Assembly (NCBI GenBank): GCA_965214485.1
Contig: CBDCBW010000004.1
Location: 1-64,000, forward strand
Direction of reading: 5' to 3'
Length of the DNA stretch: 64,000 bases
DNA from: JANQRZ01 sp965214485
Lineage (GTDB): Bacteria; Bacteroidota; Rhodothermia; Rhodothermales; JANQRZ01
Shown piece by piece: positions 16,607 through 27,053 of the stretch. Numbering within the stretch: position 1 is the first letter of the stretch; the number at the start of each line of letters is the position of its first letter. Made by a program: the position numbers and the translations under genes. The notes under the pieces are model-generated. The model had not been told where the DNA came from and did no database searches. It saw nothing but the letters and a program-made list of their open reading frames with translations.

Positions 16607-16637
16607 TCAACATACCATAAGACGGGGGCTTCATCAA
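16607..16637 (-). promoter_or_regulatory. Bacteroidota-type promoter of the T9SS gene
   Basis: On the minus strand, TTG (16635-16637), a 20-base spacer, and TATGTTGA (16607-16614). This matches the -33 TTG / -7 TAnnTTTG layout of Bacteroidota primary promoters. The start codon is 60 bases downstream. Confidence 0.6.
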
Positions 16638-16681
16638 TAGGCCCCACAAAAGGCCTTCTTCCGCTCAGGCTCTCCGCTCTT

Positions 16682-16799
16682 TCAGGCGGCCAAGACGCGG
16701 AGGTAGAACAGCGGCGAGACGAGCTTCTTGCGCTGGCTCTCGTCGTCGAACATCGCCGAGATCGCGTCGGCCAGTTCGGGCGAGCGGCCAGCCTGCTGA
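16682..16799 (-). pseudogene. Displaced second copy of the geranylgeranyl reductase 3' end
   Basis: 118 bases repeating the end of the reductase gene at 17427-17545, including an uninterrupted identical run of about 75 bases. Reads RSPELADAISAMFDDESQRK then KLVSPLFYLRVLAA and stop, the same last 34 residues as the intact gene. About nine differences in 118 bases. No start signal. It lies beyond the DUF4160/DUF2442 cassette and marks its far edge. Confidence 0.92.
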
Positions 16800-16821
16800 C
16801 GATGGGGCCGCGCCCTCGACC

Positions 16822-17091
16822 TCAGCGCGCGCCGACGGTTCCGACCTCTCGGCCCACTTCGTACAGGAATTCCGGCGCGAGGTCCGCTCCGTTCGGCCAT
16901 GCCACCGTTCGCGTCTCCTCATCCACGAACACCTCGGCGAACGCCGCCTCGTCCCGGAGCGGCTCGAACACCTCCCCGTCGAGCTCTTCGCTCAGATCGA
17001 CCTCGCGCTCCGCCCCGTCGTTAAACGCGACGGCAAGCCGGTGCCCGCCGAGATAGCCAACGGAGGTGACGTGAAGGAAGGAATGAGTCAT
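16822..17091 (-). CDS. DUF2442 domain protein
   Basis: 89 residues; the family's features are present: VTSVGYLGGHRLAVAFNDG, REVDLSEELDGEVFEPLRD, and the terminal TVAWPNGADLAPEFLY. DUF2442 proteins commonly sit beside DUF4160 proteins, as here: the ATG at 17091 is 11 bases after the DUF4160 stop. The pair is often found in accessory regions and has been suspected, not shown, to be toxin-antitoxin-like. Intact, while its partner is broken. Confidence 0.85.
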   Translation of the reverse strand: MTHSFLHVTSVGYLGGHRLAVAFNDGAEREVDLSEELDGEVFEPLRDEAAFAEVFVDEETRTVAWPNGADLAPEFLYEVGREVGTVGAR

Positions 17092-17102
17092 CGGAGGAGG
17101 AT

Positions 17103-17400
17103 TCAGGTGAGTGGGGGAATGGGCGAGAGCGGCTTATGCGCGCGGGCGAGGTCCCAGTTCCGCATTAGCGCCTCCTCGTGCAGATCGGCCCACTCCAGCA
17201 CGAGCCGGAGCGCTCGCTTCGACATCGTCCCGGTCACCGCCCCGCCGCGAATCTCGACGGTCACCTCGTCATCGCCGTACCGGGCGTGGAAGTGAGACGG
17301 TCACCTCGTCATCGCCGTACCGGGCGTGGAAGTGAGGCGGCAGGTGGTCGCGGTAGTTCAGGAAGATGACGATCCCGAAAAAGCGAGAAACGGTAGGCAC
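17103..17400 (-). pseudogene. DUF4160 protein broken by a 40-bp tandem duplication
   Basis: From GTG 17400 the frame reads VPTVSRFFGIVIFLNYRDHL then PPHFHARYGDDEVTV, the conserved DUF4160 start. At 17256-17335 a 40-base unit is present twice, and the frame then runs into a stop at 17269. Removing one unit gives an 85-residue protein continuing EIRGGAVTGTMSKRALRLVL and EEALMRNWDLARAHKPL to the TGA at 17103-17105, exactly the family's second half. The gene begins 26 bases after the geranylgeranyl reductase stop and is probably read from that promoter. Confidence 0.88.
17256..17335. repeat. 40-bp perfect tandem duplication inside the DUF4160 gene
   Basis: Unit 1 is 17256-17295, unit 2 is 17296-17335, with no mismatch. 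Length 40 shifts the frame by one and inactivates the gene. Perfect identity suggests a recent event or an assembly artefact. Confidence 0.95.
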
Positions 17401-17426
17401 GGCGGGAACGGTTCGGCCGGCTGGAA

Positions 17427-18677
17427 TCAGGCGGCGAGCACGCGGAGGTAGAACAGCGGCGAGACGAGCTTCTTGCGCTGGCTCTCGTCGTCGAACATCG
17501 CCGAGATCGCGTCGGCTAGCTCGGGCGAGCGGCTGGCCTTGCTGACGACGGTGTTGAGCAGCCACTTCCAGTTGCCGAGGCGCTGCATGGCGTGGCTGAG
17601 CTTGAGCTCGTCGCCGAGGTAGCCGAGCACGGCGTCCTCGTAGCCTTTGAGGTGGGCGGCGGAGTAGTCGCCGAAGGCCTTCGCGTAGCCCGCCCACTCG
17701 GCGGCCTTCTCGCCGGAGACCATCGCGTTGCCGATGCCCTCGCCGGTGAACGGATCGACGAGGCTGGCGGCGTCGCCGAGCAGGAGCCAGCCGTCGCCGT
17801 GCATCGTGCGCGGCTTCGAGCCCAGCGGCAGGCCCCAGCCCTGAATCTTGCCGACCCTCTCGGCTTCCGCGAACCGGTGCCGGAAGCGCGGGTGATCGAC
17901 CAGGAGTTGGAGCAGCGGCTTGAGCTTGATGTCCCGCTTCTTGATGACGCTCGAGAGCATCCCTACCCCGACGTTCGCCATGCCGCCGGCCATCGGGAAG
18001 ATCCAGAAGTAGCCGGGGATGGCCTCGTCGACGAAGTGGATTTCGACGTGGTTGCGCGGGTGGAAGCCGGTCACGCCGCGCCAGTACGAGCGCAGCCCGG
18101 CGCAATAGTGGGCTTCGTCGAGCTGGTCCATTCCGAGCGAGCGCAGAACGACCGAGTACGGCCCGTCGGCCCCGATGGTGAGCGGGGCGCGGACGGTCCT
18201 CGTCTCGCCCTCGTGCTCGACCTCGACGCCGAGCACGCGCCGGCCCGAGGCCCCGCCCTCGTCCATGACGAGCCCCTTGACGGTCGCGTTCTGCCAGACC
18301 TCGGCCCCGGCCTCGACGGCCTGCTCGAAGACGAGGTGGTCGAAGCGCACCCGGTCCATCACGAAGCCGGGGGCGACGGGCTGGTCGAGCATCTTGGTGA
18401 ACGGGATCGCCACCTCGTCGCCGTAGGGGCCGCTGAAGGTTACGCCCCAGCTTCCGATGGTCTCGTCCCGGTGCTCGGCCTCGACCATCCGGCCGAGCAT
18501 CCCGAGCCGCCGCATCACGTCGACGCTTTTGCCGGAGATGGCGTCGCCGCAGATTTTGTCGCGGGGGAAGGTGTCCTTGTCGAGCAGGAGCGGGCGGAGG
18601 CCGGCGCGGGCCATGACGGCGGCGGCGGTGGCTCCACCCGGTCCGGCCCCGACGATGATGGCGTCGTAGGTGGACAT
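17427..18677 (-). CDS. Geranylgeranyl reductase family FAD-dependent oxidoreductase
   Basis: 416-residue flavoprotein of the geranylgeranyl reductase (ChlP/GGR) family, which reduces isoprenoid double bonds in lipids, quinones or chlorophyll side chains. FAD-binding IVGAGPGGATAAA at 8-20, the second FAD motif DGWLLLGDAASLVDPFTGEG near 300, and DKICGDAISGKSVDVM near 41. In a non-photosynthetic genome the substrate is probably a menaquinone or carotenoid precursor; this is inference. A -7-like TAGTTTCG lies at 18711-18718 on the minus strand. Its 3' end is duplicated at 16682-16799 across the DUF4160/DUF2442 cassette. Confidence 0.9.
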   Translation of the reverse strand: MSTYDAIIVGAGPGGATAAAVMARAGLRPLLLDKDTFPRDKICGDAISGKSVDVMRRLGMLGRMVEAEHRDETIGSWGVTFSGPYGDEVAIPFTKMLDQPVAPGFVMDRVRFDHLVFEQAVEAGAEVWQNATVKGLVMDEGGASGRRVLGVEVEHEGETRTVRAPLTIGADGPYSVVLRSLGMDQLDEAHYCAGLRSYWRGVTGFHPRNHVEIHFVDEAIPGYFWIFPMAGGMANVGVGMLSSVIKKRDIKLKPLLQLLVDHPRFRHRFAEAERVGKIQGWGLPLGSKPRTMHGDGWLLLGDAASLVDPFTGEGIGNAMVSGEKAAEWAGYAKAFGDYSAAHLKGYEDAVLGYLGDELKLSHAMQRLGNWKWLLNTVVSKASRSPELADAISAMFDDESQRKKLVSPLFYLRVLAA

Positions 18678-18773
18678 AGGGCAGGCGCTAGGCGAGTGGG
18701 GAATGCGGGCCGAAACTACGGGCGGATGGGCGAACCGCTGACGCGAAGAAGCGGCGGAATCGGCGGCGGAGAA

Positions 18774-18809
18774 GGAGTGGAGGGAATGGGAGGAGTGGAG
18801 GGAATGGGA
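18774..18809. repeat. 18-bp tandem repeat, two copies
   Basis: GGAGTGGAGGGAATGGGA twice. The same 18-mer with one base changed is tandem at 28278-28313. It lies in the 201-bp gap between the aldehyde dehydrogenase and the reductase, which holds no gene. Confidence 0.8.
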
Positions 18810-18878
18810 AGAATAAACGTTGGCGCGGAGCGCAACGGCCTCGGTAGCTTTCTCGGTTTTGCTTCGCTCTTCCGCTCT

Positions 18879-20495
18879 TCACCGTCGGAACTGCTGCACG
18901 AGCCGGTCGATCTCGGCGTCCGGCATCGGGAGGCCGGAGGCGCGGCCGGGTGGCTTGGGCTCGGCGCTGCGCTCGGTCGTGCGCTTGGGCGCGGCGGGCG
19001 ATGGGGCGGCGTCCCCGGCGCGGGTGCGGAGCCGCTGTTCGATCTCCTCGATCCAGTCGGCGGCGCGCGGCGCAGCGGTGGGTTCAGGGGGACGTTCGTG
19101 GGGGCGAGGCGTGCCTCGCCCGAGGGTTGGCGCACCAGACGCCGATTCGTTAAAAGGCGCGGTCTCGAAGGCGACCCGCTTGACGTTGAGCAGGTGCAGC
19201 GGCGAGATGTTGTCGCTCGTGATCGAGCCGCCGAGCGTGCCGGGGCCGAGCGTCATCGCCGGGAACAGCGCCGTCGTCATCCCGACCGAGCCCAGCGCGG
19301 CGACGGTGTTGACGACGATCCGCATCGAGGGTTTTTCGAGGGCGAACCGCTCGATCACGCGCTCGCTCCGGGCGTGGACGGCGAGGGTGTGGCCGATCCC
19401 GCCGAAGCGCAGAACCTCGATGCACCGCTCGCAGCCCGCCTGCCAGCCGTCGGCGGTGTAGAAAGAGAGGATCGGCGAGAGCGTCTCCATCGAGAGCGGC
19501 TCTTCGGGGCCCACGGCCTCGACCTCGGCGAGGAGCGCCGTCGCCGTCGCCGGCACGGCGAAGCCCGCCAGCTCGGCGATCCGGCGGGGCGACTGCCCGA
19601 CGGTCTCGACGTTCAGCCTGCCGCCCGGGGCGACGGTCCGGCGCAGCTTGTCGGCCTCGCCGGGGGAGCAGAAGTGCCCGCCGCGCTGCTGCAACTCGTC
19701 CTTCAGCCGGTCGCGGACCGGCAGGTCGGCGACGACGCTGCGCTCGGTCGAGCACAGCGTGCCCCAGTCGAAGGCGGTGCCGGTGAGGATGTCGGCGGCG
19801 GCCTTCGCGAGGTCCGCCGAGCGGTCCACCCACACGGGGACGTTCCCGCTGCCGACGCCGTAGGCGGGCTTGCCCTTCGAGTAGGCCGCCCGCACCATCG
19901 CCGCGCCGCCCGTGGCGAGGATCACGTCGGCGTACTCGTGCTCGAGCAGCGCGTCCGTCCCGGCGAGCGTCCCCTCGGTCAGGCAGCCGAAGAGCCCCTC
20001 CGGCGCGCCGGCTCCGACCGCCGCCTCGGCGACGACGCGCAGCGCCTCCCCCGTGCAGCCCTGGGCGCGCGGGTGCGGGCTCATCACGATGCCGCACCGC
20101 GCCTTCGCCGCGATGACGGCCTTGTACATCGCCGTCGCCGTCGGATTCGTGCTCGGCACGAGCGCGGCGACGACCCCCATCGGCGTGGCGACTTTCCACA
20201 CCGCGCCGTCGCTGCTCTTCTCGATGATGCCGGCGGTCCGCATCCCGCGCATCCGCTCGCCCAGGGTGCGGGTGGCGAAGAGGTTCTTCTCGCGCTTGCT
20301 CTCGGGCCGCCCGAAGCCAGTCTCCTCGAAGGCGAGCCGCCCGAGCCGCTCGGCCTGGCCGGCACCGGCCTCGCACATCGCCTCGACGATGCGGTCCACG
20401 GCGTCTTGCTCGGTGGTGGCGAAGCGCTTCTGCGCGGCGTGGGCCTGGCGGAGCAGGTCGCGCGCCTGCTGAGCGGAGCGAAGGTCGGGGTCCAT
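18879..20495 (-). CDS. Acylating aldehyde dehydrogenase, EutE/PduP-like
   Basis: Predicted CoA-acylating aldehyde dehydrogenase (aldehyde + CoA + NAD to acyl-CoA). Catalytic Cys in DWGTLCSTERSV near residue 247; cofactor region VVAALVPSTNPTATAMYKA near 109; LATGGAAMVRAAYS near 197. The enzyme domain ends near residue 450 (FNESASG) and is followed by an 85-residue tail: a Pro/Ala-rich linker, a short helix WIEEIEQRLRTR, a second linker, and a terminal helix EIDRLVQQFRR. Such linker-plus-amphipathic-helix tails are typical of enzymes targeted to bacterial microcompartments, but no shell gene is in the window. Start at ATG 20495; a structured leader with an intrinsic terminator lies just upstream. 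Confidence 0.8.
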   Translation of the reverse strand: MDPDLRSAQQARDLLRQAHAAQKRFATTEQDAVDRIVEAMCEAGAGQAERLGRLAFEETGFGRPESKREKNLFATRTLGERMRGMRTAGIIEKSSDGAVWKVATPMGVVAALVPSTNPTATAMYKAVIAAKARCGIVMSPHPRAQGCTGEALRVVAEAAVGAGAPEGLFGCLTEGTLAGTDALLEHEYADVILATGGAAMVRAAYSKGKPAYGVGSGNVPVWVDRSADLAKAAADILTGTAFDWGTLCSTERSVVADLPVRDRLKDELQQRGGHFCSPGEADKLRRTVAPGGRLNVETVGQSPRRIAELAGFAVPATATALLAEVEAVGPEEPLSMETLSPILSFYTADGWQAGCERCIEVLRFGGIGHTLAVHARSERVIERFALEKPSMRIVVNTVAALGSVGMTTALFPAMTLGPGTLGGSITSDNISPLHLLNVKRVAFETAPFNESASGAPTLGRGTPRPHERPPEPTAAPRAADWIEEIEQRLRTRAGDAAPSPAAPKRTTERSAEPKPPGRASGLPMPDAEIDRLVQQFRR

Positions 20496-20520
20496 CGGGT
20501 CGGCGGCAGAGGAGGGGCCG

Positions 20521-20528
20521 CCAAGATA
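20521..20528 (-). promoter_or_regulatory. Candidate -7 element of the aldehyde dehydrogenase gene
   Basis: Minus-strand TATCTTGG, 25 bases upstream of ATG 20495 and downstream of the intrinsic terminator. If real, the gene is independent of the leader RNA. Confidence 0.3.
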
Positions 20529-20549
20529 GGCCGCGCGCCGGGCCGACGT

Positions 20550-20771
20550 AAAAGAGGAGAGCCCTCCGCCCCACCACAGGCAGAGGGCTCTCTCACCCCA
20601 CCACAGGTGCCGGCCCAAATCGGCACCCGTGCTCGTCAGGAAATTGGTTGCCCCGGAGGGCGGTACGACCCGCTCAGACAAGCGACGTTCCAGGCGGCGG
20701 CGGCTCGCTTCACGTCGCCAGAGCGTCGCGCTGGGGTTCCCGCTGTACTGAGCCTACGCGGTTTCGCCGCT
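20550..20771 (-). ncRNA. Candidate structured RNA or leader upstream of the aldehyde dehydrogenase
   Basis: No coding frame explains 20496-21109. On the minus strand, a -10-like TATACT (20772-20777) precedes about 200 bases with nested pairing: GCTCAG with CTGAGC, GCGACGT with ACGTCGC, GTGCCG with CGGCAC. They end in a strong intrinsic terminator, 62 bases ahead of the start codon. The order promoter-structure-terminator-gene is that of a riboswitch or attenuator, or of a free small RNA. I compared it by eye with cobalamin, TPP, SAM and glycine riboswitches, RNase P, tmRNA and SRP motifs and found no match. Confidence 0.4.
20557..20592 (-). terminator. Intrinsic terminator ahead of the aldehyde dehydrogenase
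   Basis: Perfect 10-bp stem: GAGAGCCCTC and GAGGGCTCTC around a 16-base loop. On the minus strand the stem is followed by CTCTTTTAC. The word CCTGTGGTGGGG occurs both in the loop and just upstream of the stem. Confidence 0.75.
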
Positions 20772-21109
20772 AGTATACCACTTTAGTCTCGAAAATGCAC
20801 AGGCGGGAATGCGCCGCACCGCTCCTCTTTGTTGCGCCATACCTCCCTAGGGGATGTCACTTCTGGACCGGTACCTTCGGGGGGTCTCGCCTACCGCGTT
20901 GCTGCCGGCTCGCACCGAGCGTTATGTCCCTTCAAGAGTGCTGCACAGTCGGCCAGTCCCCTCGGCGTTCACCCCCCCGTTAGTGGGACTGATTCTTTCC
21001 TTCTCTTCTTTTCAAAAAGTGGCGGTACAGGCGTTGTCCAAAGTTTTTCTACCTGCTGGGCGGATGTTGCCCTATTTCTTTTGACGCTCCTTTTCGTTCT
21101 ACGTCCTCC
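20772..21109. other. Noncoding region upstream of the KaiC-like gene
   Basis: About 340 bp without a coding frame on either strand, less GC-rich than its neighbours, with several short hairpins (for example GACC...GGTC around 20868-20888 and GGCTCG...CGAGC near 20908). It probably contains the promoter and leader of the gene at 21110. I could not assign a known RNA family. Confidence 0.5.
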
Positions 21110-22591
21110 ATGCTTCCTGCAAAAGCCCCGTCCGGCCTCCCCGTCATCGACACCACGTGGGGTGGACTCTACTGCGGCGGGGCGTACCTCGTCCACGGAC
21201 GCGCCCAGAGCGGGAACCGCCTGCTGGCGCTCCAACTGGCGCAGGCAGCGGTCGAGGCCGGCGAGACGTGCCTCTTCGCCTCGCTGAGCCCGCCGGACGT
21301 GCTCGCCAGCCGGGCGGCGCACCTCGGTTTCGACGCAGAGCGACACGAGGCGAGCCAGCGGCTCCGCCTGCTTCACGTCGCCCCGGTCTCGGCTGAGCCG
21401 ACCGACGACGCGCTCGAACAGGCCCTCGCCGACCTCACCTCGCTCGTCCGCGACTATGCGCCGAGCCGTCTGGTGATCGACGACTTCGCGCCGTTCACGC
21501 GGTTCGAGACGTTCGAGCGCTTCGCGGACGCGTTCTTCACCCTGCTCGACCGGCTGACCGGGGCCACGCTCATCCTGGCGATGCACACCTCGGCGGACGC
21601 GCCGGCGGGGCACGTGGTGGAGTTCGTGCAAGCGCAGATGACGGGACTGATCGAGCTCAGTCACAGTCCGAGCGCTGCGCCTGGCTCCTGCACCCTGGTG
21701 CTCCGGCCCGGCCGGTTTCACGCGGAGGGCGCGCGGGTTCAGAACTGGACGTTCGGCCCGCTGCCGCAGCCGCCCGAGGCGGTGCAGCCCGAGGCGGTGC
21801 AGCCCGAGGCGGTGCAGCCCGAGGCGGTGCACCGTCTCGCGCGCCAACCGCTCGTCCCGACTCTGCTGCCGGGTGCTCGCCTGGCCACGCTGGCTGTGGC
21901 GAGCATGATGGGCGACGCCCCCGGGCCGCCGGACTCGGACGGTCCACCGGGTATCCATTTTTTTGATTTCGGCGAGGACGACAGGCGCGCGCCGGGTGCC
22001 CCTTCGCCCGGGCCTCCGAGCGCGTCCCCCGACTTTTCTGCCGAGCCGCCGTCCGAGCCGTCTCGTTTGGTGGACCCGTTCGCGGTGGACCCGTTCGCGT
22101 ACGCGCTGACGGACCGGACGCCGCCCTCCCCACCGGCCTCTCCCCTCTTCTCCGCGCTTCCGACCTTTCTCGCTCGCCCTCCGGAGCCGGGGCTGAGAAC
22201 CTCGATGCCGCGCCGGGACTTTGGCCGCGCCTTCGAGGCCGCCCTGGTGCTGCACGAGGCGGCGGCGGCTTCCTTTCTCGTCCTCGGCCTCCGCATGAAG
22301 GCTGGCAGCCCGGCGGCTCGTGACTTCCCGCTCGTCGTCCGCGGGATGCGCGTCGCGCTCGGCGACACCTACGCCCTCCTCGCTGACGCGGACCGGCTCC
22401 GGCTCGTGGCGCTGCTGCCGGGCGGGGCACCCGAGGAGGCACCCACGCTCTTCGCAGACCTCAAGCAGTTCCTGTACGACGTCACGCCCGAGGCCGACGT
22501 GGCGTTCGCCGAGACCTCGGCGGTCCTGCTCCCGAACGGTCGTCCGTTCCACACCGCCGAGGCCTTCCTCGCGTACGCCTTCGACGACTAG
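21110..22591 (+). CDS. KaiC/RecA-fold protein with degenerate ATP site
   Basis: 493 residues, not assigned to a named family. The N-terminal 210 residues follow the KaiC-like RecA layout: VIDTTWGGLYCGGAYLVHG, a P-loop position reading GRAQSGNR (Lys replaced by Asn, Thr by Arg), and a Walker-B-like PSRLVIDDFAPF. ATP hydrolysis is therefore doubtful. A variable Pro-rich middle contains the repeat PEAVQ four times (about 222-241). The C-terminal 125 residues (FLVLGLRMKAGSP, DTYALLADADRLRLVALLPG) faintly recall a degenerate GGDEF domain, but I would not insist. Alone between noncoding DNA and uvrA; could be a regulator or scaffold. Confidence 0.6.
   Translation: MLPAKAPSGLPVIDTTWGGLYCGGAYLVHGRAQSGNRLLALQLAQAAVEAGETCLFASLSPPDVLASRAAHLGFDAERHEASQRLRLLHVAPVSAEPTDDALEQALADLTSLVRDYAPSRLVIDDFAPFTRFETFERFADAFFTLLDRLTGATLILAMHTSADAPAGHVVEFVQAQMTGLIELSHSPSAAPGSCTLVLRPGRFHAEGARVQNWTFGPLPQPPEAVQPEAVQPEAVQPEAVHRLARQPLVPTLLPGARLATLAVASMMGDAPGPPDSDGPPGIHFFDFGEDDRRAPGAPSPGPPSASPDFSAEPPSEPSRLVDPFAVDPFAYALTDRTPPSPPASPLFSALPTFLARPPEPGLRTSMPRRDFGRAFEAALVLHEAAAASFLVLGLRMKAGSPAARDFPLVVRGMRVALGDTYALLADADRLRLVALLPGGAPEEAPTLFADLKQFLYDVTPEADVAFAETSAVLLPNGRPFHTAEAFLAYAFDD
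21773..21832 (+). repeat. 15-bp in-frame tandem repeat, four copies
   Basis: CCCGAGGCGGTGCAG repeated four times (last base differs in unit four), encoding PEAVQ repeats in the linker of the KaiC-like protein. The in-frame unit keeps the gene open. Confidence 0.95.
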
Positions 22592-22626
22592 CTTCGGCCG
22601 GGGGGTGCGCTGCGGGCTCCGCAGGC

Positions 22627-22634
22627 TAGGTTTC
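22627..22634 (+). promoter_or_regulatory. Candidate -7 element of uvrA
   Basis: TAGGTTTC, 72 bases upstream of ATG 22707, in the short gap after the KaiC-like gene. It fits TAnnTTYG; no -33 TTG at the expected spacing. Confidence 0.3.
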
Positions 22635-22706
22635 ATACGTCCTTCCGCATCCTCGGGCAGCCCCCGTGCGTTGACGGGCTACTACCCGCCCGCCACGCCT
22701 GCCCGG

Positions 22707-25658
<2,952 letters not shown>

Positions 25659-25796
25659 CGCCGCGAGCCCAGCGCGAGTTGGTGAGATCAGGTGAATAAC
25701 GACCGGGCGGCGGCGGCGCGCCCTCCATCTCTCTGCTATGACCGAACTTTGGCCCGGAACCGCAGTACGTCCCCCGTCAGGTTCATTTTCGACCGT

Positions 25797-27038
25797 ATGC
25801 CGTCCGCCCCCGTTCTTTTGCCGCCGCGCCGCGCCCCGCGGGAGGCCCCGCCGTCCCGGCGCATCGCCCTCTTCACCGGCAATTACCACCACGTCCAGGA
25901 CGGCGTCAGCCTGACGCTCAACCGCCTCGTCCGCTACCTGCTCGAGCGCGGCGACGAGGTGCTCGTCTTCGGCCCGACCGTCGAGGACCCGCCCATGGAC
26001 CACGCGGGCGAGTTCGTCCCGGTCCCTTCGGTGCCGGCCCCGGGGCGGCCTGAGTACCGCGTCACGACGCGCTTCGCCCGCGCGGCCCGCCGCCGCCTCG
26101 AAGCCTTCCGCCCGGACCTCGTCCACATCGCCACGCCGGACGTGCTCGGCTTCAAGGCGCTCCGCTGGGCGCAGACGCACGCCGTCCCGGTCGTCGCGTC
26201 GTACCACACCCACTTTCCGGCCTACCTGAAGTACTACGGGGTGCAGTCGATGGAGGGGTTTCTGTGGAAGTACGGGCGCTGGTTCTACGGGCAGTGCCAG
26301 CAGGTCTACGTGCCGTCGCTCTCGGTGGCGGCGGTGCTCCGGGTCCACGACATCACCGACGGCCTCCGGCTCTGGGAGCGCGGCGTGGACGCGGGCCGCT
26401 TCGGCCCGCAGCGGCGCGACCCGGTCTGGCGGCGGAGCCTCGGCATCGGCGACGACGAGGTGCTCATCACGTTCGTCGGGCGGCTCGTGCTGGAGAAGGG
26501 CCTGAGCATCTTCGCCGACGTCGTCGAGGGGCTGGTCGAGCGCGGCCTGCCGGTCCGCAGCATGATGGTCGGCGCGGGCCCGGCGCGGGCCGAGATGGAG
26601 CGCCGCCTGCCCGAGACCGTCTTCACCGGCCACCTCGGCGGCGACGACCTCCCCAAGGCCTACGCCTCGTCCGACGTGTTCCTGTTCCCGTCGGACACCG
26701 AGACGTTCGGCAACGTGACGCTGGAGGCGATGGCGAGCGGCCTCCCGGCGGTCTGCGCCGACGCCACCGGCGCGAGCGAGCTCGTGCAGCACACCACGAC
26801 GGGCTACCTCGCCCCGCCCGGCGACTCCGACGCCTTCCTCGACTACGTCGCCCGCCTCGTCACGAACCCCGAGCGCCGCGCCCGCTTCGGCGAGGCGGCC
26901 ATCGAGCGGGCCTACCACTACGACTGGGACGCCATCCTGACCCGGCTCCGGTTCTACTACGAGGACGTCCTCACGCCGCACCCCGCTCCGGCGTCCCTCG
27001 CGGTGGTGCCGCCGGCCGTAGCGCACCTGGCGGCCTAG
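25797..27038 (+). CDS. Family 4 glycosyltransferase
   Basis: Retaining GT-B glycosyltransferase, 413 residues. N-terminal GNYHHVQDGVSLTLNRLVRY acceptor region, HTHFPAYLKYYGVQSME in the middle, donor-site pattern VFLFPSDTETFGNVTLEAMA with the E-x7-E motif near 310. The closest general pattern is the sulfoquinovosyl/phosphatidylinositol-mannosyl type of GT4, enzymes that glycosylate membrane lipids. Start ATG 25797 chosen because the longer frame from 25692 encodes nondescript residues. The next GT4 gene begins 15 bases after its stop, so the two probably act in sequence on one glycolipid. Confidence 0.85.
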   Translation: MPSAPVLLPPRRAPREAPPSRRIALFTGNYHHVQDGVSLTLNRLVRYLLERGDEVLVFGPTVEDPPMDHAGEFVPVPSVPAPGRPEYRVTTRFARAARRRLEAFRPDLVHIATPDVLGFKALRWAQTHAVPVVASYHTHFPAYLKYYGVQSMEGFLWKYGRWFYGQCQQVYVPSLSVAAVLRVHDITDGLRLWERGVDAGRFGPQRRDPVWRRSLGIGDDEVLITFVGRLVLEKGLSIFADVVEGLVERGLPVRSMMVGAGPARAEMERRLPETVFTGHLGGDDLPKAYASSDVFLFPSDTETFGNVTLEAMASGLPAVCADATGASELVQHTTTGYLAPPGDSDAFLDYVARLVTNPERRARFGEAAIERAYHYDWDAILTRLRFYYEDVLTPHPAPASLAVVPPAVAHLAA

Positions 27039-27053
27039 CCCTCCGGGCCTCCG

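Noticed and set aside
20496..20777. Cobalamin or TPP riboswitch ahead of the aldehyde dehydrogenase
   Set aside because: The cobalamin box (GCCACTG) and the TPP CUGAGA element are not present on either strand.
21773..21832. CRISPR-like repeats
   Set aside because: Units are 15 bp without spacers and encode PEAVQ in frame. No other tandem repeat in the window has unique spacers of constant length, and there is no cas gene.
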